NCBI GenBank assembly: GCA_036583965.1 | Contig: JAZBQD010000030.1 | Span: 89,759,300 to 89,823,299, forward strand | Reading direction: 5' to 3' | Length of the DNA stretch: 64,000 bases | Source: Prunella strophiata | Lineage: Eukaryota; Chordata; Aves; Passeriformes; Prunellidae | Part shown: piece after piece, positions 31,446 to 45,055 of the stretch | Position numbering within the stretch: the first letter of the stretch is position 1 | How the letters are laid out: every line of letters starts with the position of its first letter | The notes under the pieces: model-generated | Database searches by the model: none | Told to the model about the DNA's origin: nothing | Seen by the model: the letters and a program-made list of their open reading frames with translations, nothing else | Program-made: the position numbers and the translations under genes

Positions 31446-34400
31446 AACGTCTTTTTTCCAGCCTTCAGTTACTGCATTAAGCCAGATGTCTGAGCATTGG
31501 CACATGGTCTGTGCTTATCCTGAGAAATGCCAGGGTGCTCACAGTCAGCAGAACCTTTGAGACAAATGCAAAACTTAAAAAGGTTCTCAGCTGATCAGGG
31601 AGCAAAGGGTGAACAAAATTTTTATTTTCATTGGACCCTGTAGATATAAATGTCTCATCTTTGTGTCCACCTCAATAATAACAGCAATAAGAGACCCTCC
31701 CAACCTACTAATCTAGAGCACCTACAAGTTTTTGGCAGGTGAGCTTTCTGGCAGTGTCAGGTCCCAGTTACCTATTGTTGTTACTCTTGAGATATGTGCT
31801 GGCTGTGAGGTTACACCAGGCTCTCCTACTTCAGTTGGGCTTTTTTGTCTTCAATTTGTTTTTGAACCTGCTTTTCAATTCTATATCTGTACAGACCTAC
31901 AGTTCTGCACAAGAAAAAAGGAATGCAAAATAAGAGTGGGGGAAAACTAGCTAATCTGTCTCCTTTAGCAGTTATCCTCATTCCTGCTGAGGTGGTATAA
32001 GTGGACTAGAGCCAAGGTTCAATTCCTTTTTGCATGCCACCAAAATGTGCTAAATTAACTTGTGTATCTACCAACACTTACCCTTACTCTTTTTTTTTCT
32101 TTTTTTTTCCCTCCAGCTTTATCTCCGATGAACCTTACTCCTATAAAGCTTTTTAGCACACTAAGAGTTCTTTGGTAAGAGAGGTGTAGGGCTGCTATCA
32201 GAATAACTTTGGATAATCCCTCCCAAGAGAGTGTCTAGGAAAGATGATCACTAGAAACAGTGACATAATTTCTAATTATATCTCAGTCATAGGAAAAGTT
32301 TAAAAAAACCTTATTGTGAAACCTATGGTCATAACAGTGGGTAGATTGACTATAAAGACCATACAAATTGTAACCTTCTAGAAGTCAAAAAAGCAAAAGG
32401 AAAAATTTTAACCAATTTGAACTTTCTTGGTAGGAAACTTAGAAACAGCTGTACCAGTTATGAAGACTGGTACAAAATTTCCTTGCTCTGTCTTAGTAAA
32501 TAGCCAGTACTTGCTGGTTTAGAAGATCATGGAAAAATCTTTAAAAAAATCTTAAAATACAGTCTTGCCTCTATGATGGTGAATAAATCATAACCACCAT
32601 TTTATATGCCTCAACAGTTGAAATAAAAAAATTAGGAAGAAAAGAGAAGGAAAGTATTTATCTGAAAAGAAAACTACTGCCCTGGGTTTTTCTTAACAGA
32701 TATATCCATACAGGCTTACCTTTTCTGAATGAGTGTCACCTCTGTTCAAACATCATGCTTTAAAAGGACTGGGCTGATTTTCTTCCTTGTTTTGAACACC
32801 CTCTGAAGCACATAAATTGCCAGCCCCAGGCTTTATTTACCACAGAGCTTTCTGCTCTAAAGGAATCATGCAAATGCAGCAGGTGAGGGAGTCTCACCTG
32901 GTGAATTAAAACAGAATGGAGCATACCCAAACTGTTCCTGAGAAATTTTTGTTTTCCTATCCTTTAAGAGCTTCAGCAACAAAAAGCTACAGTGCACTCT
33001 GTTGGACTTTTCCAGTGTTCTGCCATTGGGTTGGAAAGTTTTTTACTCACTTAAATCTCCAGGGGTTCTCTTCTCTTGCCTGACTTAGAGAATTTTCAAA
33101 CCAAGCAGGGATTTCTAAGTAATTCAAGCAGGAGGGCAGGCCTGAAGGATCACTAAATTACAGTGGTTGAATGTCCAGGCAAGAAGAAACAGTGAATTGC
33201 ATGGCTGGAGGTGCATGGAAAATAGAAATGGATGAAAGTGACTGATTAGAGAAGGTGGTGAACTGAGACTGTTGTGACTGAAACCAGAGGTTTTTGCCTT
33301 CCACATTTCTTTTCAAGACACCCACACTTGTTTCAAGTCAACTGAGCAGAAGCCAAACACAGCTGTATGGATGTGGATGTGGGCAGGCTCATGAACTTTG
33401 GTAAAAGCTGCTGTTAGGTACAATAAGAAAAGGGAAGAAGGCCTGGGAAAATGTGTCCACTGTGACAAGAAGCATCTGTTGAAGTTTAAACATTTTTTTC
33501 ATAGAAAGCCAAGTTAAAGATAACTTGCTTTGCCAATTACTGATTTTATTAACTTTGAGAGTATCCTTAGATATATGGAGAAAGAGACCTGCAATTTGGC
33601 AATATACACCACATACAATGTAATAGCTTGTTTTAAAACACAAATGATGCTGACTATTATAATGTGAACTGTTTTCCAGATGAAAAGAATGAAAGGGATG
33701 TAATTGGAGAAGTATGCAACAGTGGCTAATATGCTATTATTTGCAAGGAGATATTACAACTTATAATCTTCTTTCATGGGTTTACGTTGTTAGTGTTTAA
33801 TCAGGCGTGTGAGTGTATTCAGGTGTTAAACCATTCTATTAGCTAGGAAAATTGCACTATTATTTACTGAGCTGTTTGTGATATCTTGTTGTTGGCTTTT
33901 TTACTTTCTATTTCTCCTCTTTGTGCAGTTTATGCTATTGTCCTTTCTACTTTTGTCTTGTATGGTGGCTTGTAAAGGGTCACTAGGGCAAATTAGACAG
34001 GTAATAATCCTGGGTTTTGCTCTTAATGAATTATATGAACTAATTTTATATCCCATCTTGTGTTTTGGAAGGCATCAAGCAACAAGATGGTGCCTTTGAG
34101 CTTTTATCAGCTTTCCATAAAGTTTTTAAAAATATGTGAGAACACATAATGTAGAAGTGAAAACCCATGGTCCTCTCCACCCTTCTAGCAAAGAGTGAAA
34201 CACAGAAGACTGTGATGGACTAACCCTGCACAGGTGGAAGTGCTAGCAGAGCAATCTGACTGTGGAGCTAACCTACCTTAGCTGGGGTTTTGTGGGGACA
34301 GTCTTGGACAGGCCAGTTCCAGGAGTGCTGTCAAGGGCAGGGAAGGAGCAGTGTACCTGTATAGAAACAGATCCAGGAGCCCATAACCTGTCTGTGGAGG

Positions 34401-36029
34401 TACTGGGAGATAGGGCTGAAGCACCAATGAAAGCTTAGCAGCATCCACAAAGGCAACACAGATAGAGTTCACCTCCTCTGCCCTTGTTTCTGATCTTGCC
34501 TTGCACAAGGAAGGATGCAATTAAGCAAAGCCTCCAGTATTTAATTATTAGGTGCTGCCACCAACTACTCTGAGGCCAAAAAATTCACTTCCCTTCTTGC
34601 ATTACCCATTTATACTTGTAAACAGCAAAGCCTTCTTGGAGTGAGCTGTAGTGCTGCTGGAGGTGAAAATCCACACATTTTCTAACATGGGTGACAGAAG
34701 AAGCACTCTGTGGACACAAGAGTGTACAACTTGTTTACACAACATATAAAAATGGGACAGTCCCATCGTATGACACAGAAAAGAGAAGTGGTGTTACACC
34801 CTATGGTTAACATGACAACATGCAGTTAGAGTATTTAATGATTATCAGTCATTAGTTCACTTTTCCCATCATTTTAAAGATCACTTCTTTAATATACAGC
34901 ACTGAAGACTAAAAGAAACTTCCATCCAAAATTATTTGATAAGACGGTTTAAAAGTCTGATGGAAAATTCAGGGAGATCTTGATAAATTCAGTATGGGGA
35001 CATTGAGTCATATTCACTAAAACTAATGTTCACTTGAAAAGGGGAATTCACTGGAGGAGGTGGAAAGACTCTTGTTACTTTTGGTGAAGTGAGGAATTCA
35101 CCCAAAGGGATTGTGTGCTATTGAGGGGGACACCCATCAAAGTGAGTGCTGAACCTGAGGAAATCTTGTGAAAGTGCACTGGGAGCATTGCTGGCCAGAC
35201 CCTTGTGTTTACATCTCAAGACTTGGTGTAGAAACACTTGAGGGTTGGCCTAAAATCTTTGTTAAATTAAAACTTCTCAGTGGAGAACAGGATCTTGATA
35301 TTTCCCCTACCACAGTAGGATTACCAGTTCAGATTCTGGATCTGGATTCTGGCCAGAATAAATGAAATGTGTTGGATTGGCTGGATCACATGAATTCTGG
35401 GGGTATGGCTCAGCAGGTGAAGTCAGGATGCCCCAGTACAGAGCCTCAGGCCAAATACAGTCATGTTCTGACCACAGTGGAAGGAAACCTTCAAGACCAT
35501 GAGGTTTTGCTAGCAATTTATGTCTGAAAGGGCAATATTTTGAGACGAAAGAGGAAGTGCGGTAAAGTATGTTGTTATGAGAAGTGTTTTAATGGAGTGA
35601 GATTAAAACAATCTCAAAAATTAATTTGTATGAATTTCAAAATTGCCTTTGCTGACAGAGCTCTGTCCTCATCTGCTTTACTAAGAAAATCTACTGAAAT
35701 GCAGATATTTCCAGAAGCTACTGCAGTATTCTTTATAAACTTTAGGTTTCTTTGCTAAGTCTCTGTTCTGTCAAAAGTGATCCTAATTATCTGATGCTTA
35801 ATGTCATCCATCAGACCAATTTTTTCATTCTTCTCATGCTGTTTCAAGAACTCTGATCCCTAATTTAATTAATGAATCATTGTTTCCTGAGTTATTAGCT
35901 GCATCTGTTCCTCTTCACTTTTTAAAACAATTGCAATATTTTTTTCACTTGTCTCCTTGAAAATAAATGCTGAAAGTTGGTTGAGATGCTCAAAAGAGCT
36001 GTTGCTATAATAGAAAGGAGGAAATGAAC
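31446..36029. other. intergenic, no gene seen
   Basis: No coding block or named repeat. T-rich tracts occur near 32,090-32,112. A tRNA A-box-like string at about 35,403 has no matching B-box or cloverleaf. Confidence 0.55.
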
Positions 36030-36084
36030 GGAAACGTAAAGGAAAAGGTAAAGGGAAGATGGAAAGGAAAGGAAGGAACTTCGC
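36030..36084. repeat. purine-rich lead-in to the pyrimidine array
   Basis: GGAAA/GGAAG-type units directly precede the TTCCC array, so the junction near 36,075-36,095 can fold back (ggaaggaa..ttcccttc). Confidence 0.7.
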
Positions 36085-36184
36085 TTCCCTTCATTCCCTT
36101 CCCTTCCCTTCCCTTCCCTTCCCTTCCCTTCCCTTCCCTTCCCTTCCTCCTTCCCTTTCCCTTCCCTTCCCTTACCCTCCCTTC
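36085..36184. repeat. (TTCCC)n microsatellite
   Basis: About 100 bases of CCCTT units with small interruptions near 36,146-36,160. It is the reverse-complement class of the GGGAA array 7 kb upstream. G-quadruplex potential lies on the minus strand. Confidence 0.97.
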
Positions 36185-37269
36185 CACTCCCCAGGGGATG
36201 AATTTGACCCCTTAATGCCCTCAAAGCTCCTGTGGGGTCAGTGGCAAGCTATTTTATCTGTGATCTGTCTTCTAATGGCATCTGTGCCCCAGTGAAATCC
36301 GGGAACATTTTGAAATCCACTGTTTAATCTCATATTACAGCTAATTAATTCATGCCTGTGAAGCACTTTGAAATTATAAAAACACTTACTTAATATTGTT
36401 CTTTTTAATGGTTTACTAATCTTAACTCACATGAACTTTGAATTAGAGGGTTTCTCTCTTTGTTATCTAAAATCCATCTTACCAAAGATTGACAAGTTGT
36501 TTCCACTTTTCAGAACATGCCTTCTCAGTTTAGGCTTAACTCTGCTATTCCCTGAATGAAACACCACGAAAACGTGAGCTCACCAAAGTCAGCAGGGACC
36601 AAGAGTCCATACAGAAAACGTCACCTCAGCCACGACTGGACTCTTAAAGTGGACACAGGAAAGATTTTAGGAAGTTGTGTGAAGGACCCAGGCTTAATTT
36701 CCCTCTTATGGGCTCTGCTCTGGCTTGCTGTGTGTGCTGGATCAGCCTCGTTCTGCAGGAGCCCAGCCCAGCCCCTCGGGCTGCCATCTGCAGAGTCAGG
36801 GGGTGAGTGCTGGCATTTACACCTGCTCTAACTCTGCTCAGAAATAACACTAGTGTGGCTTGGGAAATGGTGTTTTCATCCAGAACTTCCAAACACTGTA
36901 ATTCCACTGAGGGCTTAAGGAGGTGCCACAGATCATCCTATCTGCAAAAAATTATTTTGCAGGAGTAAGGCTGGGCTTTTGATTAAAGTAGGACAGAGAC
37001 CTAAAACCAGAATAACTTTCATTCAAAAGCTGTGCCTTCATTTCAAACTGGTTTCCTGAGCTGTGGTCTCAGGGGATGTCAAAGTGAAGGTGGTGGGATG
37101 AAGGAGGATGCTGTCCCTAGGCCTTACCCCTGACATAGAACAGGACATGGTTATGCTGGCACTTAAGATCATGCATTGAGCATTCATTGCTGGCTCAGGC
37201 AAGGCTGCAATGAACAGACACTTCCCAAAAACATGTTGAGAAATCATCTTAATTGTGTCCATTGTTAAA
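36185..37269. other. intergenic, nothing recognised
   Basis: Includes a homeobox-type CTAATTAATTC near 36,341. No coding block. Confidence 0.5.
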
Positions 37270-37560
37270 ATAGGTGGTTTTACCTTAAGCAGTGATATTA
37301 TTATTATTATTTGTTATGCATATTATCATACTGCCTACTTGCACTTGTGTGTTATTTGAAAGTTAATTATACCTCTCATCCTTTCATCGTCTCCACTAAT
37401 TTTCAATTTTAATGCATTAATGTGTTATTCTTGTATGACATGTATCCTAGATTCAGGAATAAAAATTAAATTGAAATCTTAAGGTAAAAAGAAGGTTCAT
37501 CTCAGTTAATTAATATTTACCTCCCGCAGAACACTGACTAATTACACTGGTGCTGTAGTG
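37270..37560. promoter_or_regulatory. AT-rich candidate regulatory block
   Basis: Dense TAAT/ATTA cores plus an octamer-like TTATGCATATTATC near 37,313. Conservation has not been tested. It may simply be AT-rich DNA. Confidence 0.25.
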
Positions 37561-40500
37561 GGGAGAGACCTGTATGAAGCTGGTTACCCATTATCTGCCC
37601 AGCCTAAGGAGCAATCCCAGCCCCTGTGAGCTGATGAGAGTCCTTGAGAGGCTCCCAGCTGCAGGGAAAGCACAGATGCTTTCTCCCTCTGTACTGTGCT
37701 GCTGAGGAGCCAGAACAGAGCTGGCACCAGCAGCTGGAGGCAAACAGCCCAGGCTGGTGAACAGGCAGAATCTGTGTGGTGCCCTGCAGCACCAGGGAAG
37801 GGTGAGCCCCTTTCTGCTCCTGCCTGTCCCTCTGCCTGGGCTGCAGTGTGCACTGGTGCTGGGGAAGTGCATGTGGCATCTCAGCTCTGGAGAGCCACAG
37901 CATCACTTCTCTTGGAGGGACTGTGTGCCCTGGATCCCAGTGAGTGTCCACCAATCCACTCTCCTCTCAGGCTGAGGATGGCTGTGTCAGACTGACTCCT
38001 TTCAACAGGAATCATAATAAATGGCACCTGCCAGCCTGTCCTGGAGCCCCTCAGTGGGGCCTGACCCCAATCACCTTAAGGTAAATGGGGTTCTCTTGGA
38101 AGGAGTAGTGGGGTAGGGAGTGCTGGTGCCACAGGCTGCGTGACAGCTCTGCTCATCTGTCTGCTGTGATCCTCCAGCATCACAGCACAGCAGCCCTGTG
38201 GTCCAGCAGAGACAGGGACTTGAGCTTGGGAAGGTGAGGCTTAATCCTCAAGGAAATTTCTTCCTGCTGACTTAATTTTGGGCAAACAATTCCAATTTCT
38301 CCTACACTAACAGACTTTGCCAGGTCAGATGCTGGCTGGTCTTACCAAGCTCTGTGGATAAACAGCTCAATGGTAGTCCTGGAACAGGGTGTTCCTTGTG
38401 CAGATGGTCTTGTGAGTGCTGCTGAGGAGCTGGCTGGCATTAGGAGAAAACCTGAGTCCACAGCTATGAGTTTCCCACAGCCAGAACAGGAGGAAATGGC
38501 TGCACTCCTAACCTACATTCTGCTGGCAGTGCTGGGACGGAGATTCCTTCTCCCATGCATGTGCCCCCACCAGAACCAGGCCAAAACAAAGAAAATCACC
38601 CAATTATCCATGCAAAGTACCATTTTATATGTACCTCAAGTATGTCTTCTGTCTTGATGGCCTAACAAACTCACAGGACTGAGTAGGCATCTTTTCTCTA
38701 AATCACTTTTGGCAGATCTTTTCATTAATCACTGCTGATCTGAACAGTTTGATTCCACTTAAGTATGTAAAGCATGTGCTCAGTGACTGACTTAGTTATG
38801 GAGCCACCATTTAGTCCAGAGGTTAAATGCAAAGTTGTATTACACACAGAGTATTGCTAAAATAACCCCAAGCTTTTAGTTTTGATTTCCACTTTATTGA
38901 TTTGCACTAGGTAAATTTAATTCCAAATATTAGAGATGGCTGAGATAGCCATTCAATTTTGTTATTGTAGTGAAGAAACCATTAGGAAAATGGAGTAGTA
39001 AAGGTCACAGTAATCTTTTCTGGAATGAAGAACCAATTTTGTTCAGAGGTCAGATTTGTACCAAAAGCTCTACAGCACTCTCACTATGTCATTATTTAAG
39101 CATTTACATGGTTTCATTGATATACAACAGTTGTGAAACATGACATTCCTCAACAGAAAATGAAAAAGTGTGAAGGAGCTTCTTTCCTTCCACACATGGG
39201 CTGTGAATTTCCCATGTTATGCAAGCAATTTCCTATGTTATCTTGCTTGCGCTCCTGAATTTACTTGGTTGTGGCTCTTGACAACAGCAAGCTTCTCTTT
39301 GATCTCAGACATTCTTCTAGGCATGGTGTCAACATCAGTGTGTTAAAAGAAGGGGACTGATGAGGAGTGGGTCTCCTCCTGACTTTACTGCAGACTCCTT
39401 GCATAACTCCATGTAAGCCCTGTGGAACCTTTATTCCTTCATTAGCCAAAACAGGGCTAGAAAAGCACCTGTGTTTCCTGAGGTTGAGGTAAATATAATC
39501 CTTTTCTAAATAGAAATATGTGTGAGCTGCAAACACAAAATAAATATCTATGACTATACTTCTTCCTCCTTTTCACTGAGTGAGTTATCACTAAGTCTAT
39601 AATTTTAATTCTTATATGGCTTTATTGTCATGGGTGAGCATCAGAAGTAATGTTTATTTACATAATGTAAAATTACATGTGTTGAGGATTTCCCTTTCTG
39701 CTCATCCTCCTGTCCACCAAGGATCCCTTCCACCCTTACATCCCACAGGACTGTCCCTGTTTGATTCATATACTGTATCTTTCCTAAAGGGAAAAATGGG
39801 CATAAAAGAAAAATTCTACAAAGGTCTGATAAGCAATTTTCCCATGATTTGTATGAGTGCCAAGATCAATTGCCTAAAGTGTGTGAAGAAACATGGTTTC
39901 CTAAAATTTCCTCAGAAGTGGACTAAACCTATGGCATAATTTATATGCTCATTTCTTCAGTCCCTCTACTGAATAAAAATAAAAATATTTTATTATATCA
40001 ACACATTTTAATTAATAACATATGGTATTAAATTTTCTGGTTTAGATTTTAAGCCCTTTTGTGCCATTGGTGTGCCAGTGATTTTCAAGCGTTACTTTGT
40101 CTGAAATACACAGTAACATGGAAAATGGCTTCAGAATCCTGGATTAGCTGTCACTGATGGCATAAGTCTGTCAATAGCAGCCAGTAAATGCAGGAGACTG
40201 ACTTTCTCCTCTTATATTTATTTATAACTGCCATTTCAGAATAGCAATAAGACACTGCAGGCCATGCATTTTGAAGGGATTATTGCACTTCTCTTGTGAC
40301 TAAAGTCACCTGCCCTTTAGCCTTGTGTCTTATAACACCTCCTGAGGAGTTCAGTAGTAGTCCAGAAATGACAGCATGCTGTGTCCTATGGCTTCAATAT
40401 ATTTAGCTTGATCATATGGAAAAATAATGACAAAGTAAGGGAAAGTGCAAGAAACCCACCCCAGCTATTCCATTCTTTCCCCATTCTTTTAAAACCAGCT

Positions 40501-40689
40501 TACAAGCGAAATAATTTGCAGGTTGCCAACTGTTAGTTAAAATGTACATGAAACGTGGAAGAATTGTTTCCCTGTTACAGTTAGGGTATCTTGCAGTATA
40601 TATGAAATACCAACCTTTTAATACAGTTTGGATTGTTGTGTAATGTAGAAATAAAGCTAAATTCTTAAAAGGGTTAAACAGTTCCATTC
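37561..40689. other. intergenic, nothing recognised
   Basis: GC-richer at 37,560-38,060, with several overlapping open frames that look compositional; AT-rich afterwards. No product recognised. Confidence 0.5.
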
Positions 40690-40990
40690 TGCCTTAAATT
40701 ACCACTGTCATTCAATTCATTAGATGAGTTTATGGAGTTACAATATGTCTGTAATTTATAGCCTGCTTACTGACAAAGCTTAATGCTAACATATGCCTAA
40801 TTTGCCAAGGTTATCTCAAGCCCCATTCATCTCCCCCACTAACAATATGCTGCTGATTCCATGCTTCATGGATGAGGTACATGCGGTTTCATATTTAGTG
40901 CTATCAATCACGAGTAATTGCCTCCAGCTCCCCGCCTCAGTGTTCAAAGTGATTTCTCTTCAGCCTCCGAGGCTGGATGAAAAGGGAGCG
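40690..40990. promoter_or_regulatory. candidate conserved noncoding element
   Basis: Contains clustered homeodomain/TALE-like sites such as CTATCAATCAC near 40,901, TAATTG and CATTAGATGAG, without simple-repeat character. This is typical of enhancers in developmental gene deserts. The call rests on motif texture only. Confidence 0.3.
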
Positions 40991-41873
40991 TGTGTAGCCA
41001 GAGGAGGGCATCCTCCTCCAGCCTTAGCAACTGCAGCCCTCAAGCAGCTGGGAATCGGAGAGCAGCCGGTGTTTCCAAACTTTTCTCTTCTGCAGCACAC
41101 GCTTTTGGCAGTCAGGAAAGAGCATTCCTGGGGATGGGATTGGGCTGCAGTGGCGATTGTCTATGGGAGGTGAGCTGGCTTCTGGAGTGCTGCCCTTGGG
41201 ATTTCCCTGCTCGTGCAACTGGGCTGATCTGGGACACCTCCAGCCCTGTCCCTGTGCCCCAGATCACAGTTTGGCATGTCCCACTCCAGTCCTCAGCCCT
41301 TAGCCTGGTTACACTTGCATGTGAGATGTGGTGGGACCAGAGGCTGCCAGAGGAGATTACAGCACACATCTGTATTTTCAGTATCTACTGAATCCTCTCA
41401 GTGAGACTGCCATACCAATAATAAACTGTACCTCATGTAGCATAACAGTTTTAAATTGTGAGAGTCCCAGTTCTACCACCTCATAAAGCTGTGCCCAGCT
41501 TTGTTTCTGGGAAGGGTCCTGTTGGTTTGTCTTGCAGAAGTGTGTGTGATATCCAGATCTGAGTGACTAACTCACAGGTCCCTGTTCTCTTCCTCTTTGT
41601 CTGCTTGCTGTTATTTTCTGCACCCCTCACATTAAATTATAATGGCCCCTTTTATCTGCATGGACTTACCCTTCTCCTTATTCAGTTGAGCTTTTTTGGC
41701 ATGCCTGTGGTCACCTTTGAAGGTGGACTCTGACTGGAAAATTCAGCTGCAGTGTCTGATCCTGAGCTGTTTGTGCATAATCTTATTGGAAGTCATGGGC
41801 ATTGCTCACAGTCTCGTATGAGTGCTAACATTTGTATTTATAGCACCTGGATAAAAATTTCAATTTTATGAAT

Positions 41874-41876
<3 letters not shown>
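40991..41876. other. intergenic, nothing recognised
   Basis: A moderately GC-rich stretch to about 41,360 has overlapping open frames but no recognisable protein. Confidence 0.5.

Positions 41877-41924
<48 letters not shown>
41877..41924. repeat. (AC)24 microsatellite
   Basis: Forty-eight bases of uninterrupted AC dinucleotide, ending at ctgcctgtcg. Likely polymorphic. Confidence 0.98.
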
Positions 41925-41927
<3 letters not shown>

Positions 41928-42455
41928 CTGTCGAATGAGCTGCTGAGCCATGCAGTTTTGTAGGTTCCTGAGCCTTCAGATACATTCCAGATAGCTCTTA
42001 GATCACATTAGAAAACACAGAGAACGAGTTAACAAATATGTTTTGCCTAAAATATATCTCACATTTCACTCTGGGATCCAACAAAAAAGAATATCAAGGA
42101 AAAAAGTTTCCTCTTGGATACTCTGCTATCAACCAGATGTAATCTCAGATTTGTTGGAGACATTGTTGTGCTTGATATTCTAAAAGTTCCCCAGAATAAT
42201 GGAGACTGTTTGGCAGAGCCAGTGAAACTCTCTGTTCATGTTAATTGACTGTGATCTGCAGTACTGAAAGAAATGACTGCAGCTAAAACAATCCTGAATG
42301 GATGAACAGCTGTATAGGATTTAAAACCAGAGTGATATTCATTAGTTTCACTGCATAGGAGCACCATAAATTTCAAGTCCACTAGGAAAATAAAAAGCAT
42401 TCTGGAGGAAAAAAAAGTTTCTTTTTAGAAATAGCTGATGCTGATTTTTGGTGGT
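41925..42455. other. intergenic, nothing recognised
   Basis: AT-rich unique-looking sequence. Confidence 0.5.
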
Positions 42456-42472
42456 TTTTTTTTGTTGTTGTT

Positions 42473-42509
<37 letters not shown>

Positions 42510-42585
42510 CCAAGAATTAAAAATTTGGTTTTGGTTTGGTTTGGTTTGGTTTTTTTTTCTTTTTTTTTTTTTAAGAATTAAAAAT
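42456..42585. repeat. T-rich tract with 36-T run and (TTTGG)n
   Basis: T-run at 42474-42509, then AAGAATTAAAAAT (42512-42524), TTTGG units, more T, and AAGAATTAAAAAT again (42573-42585). The repeated 13-mer 61 bases apart suggests slippage or a small tandem duplication. Confidence 0.92.
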
Positions 42586-43399
42586 CATTGTCCTGTATGG
42601 AAGTGACAGCTAAAAAACAGTGTTAGCTTCTGTTAGGGATTTGGGGTTCTTTTCTTTGTTTCTGTGCTGTGCCAGAACTCAGGGGCATGCCATGAAAGGA
42701 TAGCAGTCATGGACTTCACATGTGTTTACTTCAAAAAGAGCTATCTCCTGTAGCAATCAGAAAAACTCCTGCACTTGCAGAAGAAAAGCCTGACTCTGTG
42801 GCTGTGTGGTTGATTGTGGTTATGCTTGTTGTGAACTAACATTTGGGTGAAATTCAAAACTGTGGTTCTAGCTTGTCCTTACAAAAGATTTTATTTCTTA
42901 AGAGTCTGATAGGATAAAGTCAAAGAATCTGCAAAAAATTTGTATCCATTTTACTGCCTGGCCTCAGATAAAAGCTCAACAATTTTATTTTTTATAGTAC
43001 AGGTCTAAATTTTTAGGTGTGCTTGTTAGTGAAATCAGGTGAGTAACAGAAATACATGTGACACGGTTTTCCATATAATTTATTAATATGCTTTACAATT
43101 TAAGAGGGACACAAAATAAATTTCATTCACTGTATGGACACAAAAAAAATTCCATTCAAAGAATTGGATATATTCAATACCTATTAATTACCAGAGGAAT
43201 TTTTTTTTTTTCTATTAGGAATACCTGAAATAAATATCAAAACAAATCCCAGTCTGAAATGGAAGAGTTTTAAAGTTGTTTTTCAATGCAAGCATTGTGA
43301 GGTTTCAAGAAGACACATTTATCCAAACACAACTTAAGCAGCACTAGCCAATAAAGTAAGTATTCAGAAAACTTATCTTTTTTGTTTTAAATATTGCTT
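42586..43399. other. intergenic, nothing recognised
   Basis: No coding block. A T-run lies at 43,201-43,212. Confidence 0.5.
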
Positions 43400-44000
43400 C
43401 TTGAATCAGTGGCTGGAAGGAAATGTCTTTGTGAATCGTTGCATACATTCCAAAGGGCTCTAAGGCTAAGTGGCTGCACTTTGCATCGCGTCTGCTGACT
43501 TCCCATTCAGAGCCCCTCTGGCAGGCGGGGGGTGGAGGGGTGCTGAGCTGGGGTTTGTGGGAATAGGCTCTTTCAGTTCTGCTTTATTACATGGCTAATT
43601 AACCAAGGTCACCGAGCTCTTTTATGAGCCTGCCAATAGAGACATCACTGGTGCTTTAACAGATCTGTTTATTATATTGCATGCCCTGATAATATGACAT
43701 TGATTTTAAAAAAATATATGGGGCAGCATTTACCTGGAGCATTGTATAAACCTGCAAATATGGGAAATAAAAAAACCCTGAAATAATGGGCAATACAATA
43801 TTTTTACATGTTTAACCTTAAAACATTTTATTTTCTATGTTATTGCACAATGATTTGATGTAGCAAATACAAACAACTAGCATTTATAAGCTGCTATGTT
43901 AACGTGTCACAGCAGTAACCTGACTTACCTGTGACAAAGGATCTTTGGGAGATTGCCACTCTATGTACAAATTACCATGGAATGCCTGGCAGTGAACAAT
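43400..44000. promoter_or_regulatory. candidate conserved noncoding element
   Basis: About 600 bases of non-repetitive AT-rich sequence dense in developmental motifs: CTAATTAACC at 43595-43604, TTACCTG (E-box type) near 43,730, ATTGATTTTAA and GTTAACG near 43,900. This is the texture of enhancers in the SOX1-side gene desert. No alignment was possible. Confidence 0.35.
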
Positions 44001-44823
44001 TGGTGAGTAAGACAAGGGACTGCACCTCAGGATTATGCACCAGGCTAAAATAAACCTGCATCCCTGAAACTGAATGCAGAACAGGTCTCCTTACTGCTGG
44101 CTCTGCACAGAGCCATCTTGCAAGGTGTTGTTACCCTCATTCAAGGAGCTAAGGACTGTCTTAAAACTAGTGAGAGCACTGCTGTTCTCTGCACCAAAAT
44201 TTCAGGTCAGAGTCCTCCTCAGGCTGTTCTTGGCATGCATGGTGTCCTCATTGCTGCTCCAGCCCTGCCTGTGAACACAGGTGTGTGTTCATTGTCCCTG
44301 GATGAATGACAGGCACAGCACTTCCCAGGGGAGCTTTGGCAACAGCTCATCAGCCCCACAACGCCCAGCTTTTCCCTTCCTGAGTGACCCTGCAGCAGCT
44401 GTGATTTGCTCCCTTCTCATCTGCCAAGGGAAGCACCACTGCTGCACAGCAGCATCCTGAGCATCAGCAGGGATCATCAGCACACCCTGCTGTGTGCCAG
44501 CCTCTCCTCAGACATGGATGAGCTGCAGCTCCCATGCCTGAGACTGGGAGTGGGGGTCTCTGCAGGGTACTGATCCTGCATATGAGGTGATCCATGATGG
44601 AACATGTTGTCCATGTTTGTCCATGACTACATGGATATGGCAATGTGTCTCAAAAGCCCCACCCAGAGGTCACCTGGTGTGGTTTGAGCCCCACAATGCC
44701 ACAGACTTGAACTGGAATGATTTCAAAATGATCTTCAAAAAGGCAAGGAATATGCAATCCAATCTTGAGTGATGGTGTGGGGAGCAGTCTGAACAGTCTT
44801 ATCTGGGAAATGCCAACCTGCAC
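44001..44823. other. intergenic, nothing recognised
   Basis: GC-richer stretch (44,080-44,580) with short open frames and no recognisable product. Confidence 0.5.
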
Positions 44824-45055
44824 TTCACAGAATCAGAGTCCCAAAATCACAGGGTATGTTAGGCTGGAAGGACAGTGATTCTTCTGGACCAACCTCCTGC
44901 TTAAACAAAGTCCCTGGATGGTTTTTGAATATCTCCAGTGTTCAGTCACCTGCACAGTAAAGTTCTTCCTCAAATGCAGGTGGAGCTTCCTGTGCATCAG
45001 TTTCTTCCTGTTGCCTCTTCTCCTACTACCTGGCACCACAGAGAGGAGCCTACTG
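44824..45055 (-). mobile_element. CR1 LINE, 3' end fragment
   Basis: The plus strand begins ttcacagaatcagagtccca, as in antisense CR1 3' ends. It keeps ggatggtttttgaatatctc, cagtaaagttcttcctcaaa, cttcctgtgcatcagtttct, cctgttgcctcttctcctac and ctggcaccacagagaggagc in the expected order. It is diverged and 5'-truncated. Confidence 0.92.

Noticed and set aside
35395..35480. tRNA A-box-like string (tatggctcagcaggtg)
   Set aside because: No matching B-box at the right distance and no cloverleaf could be drawn.
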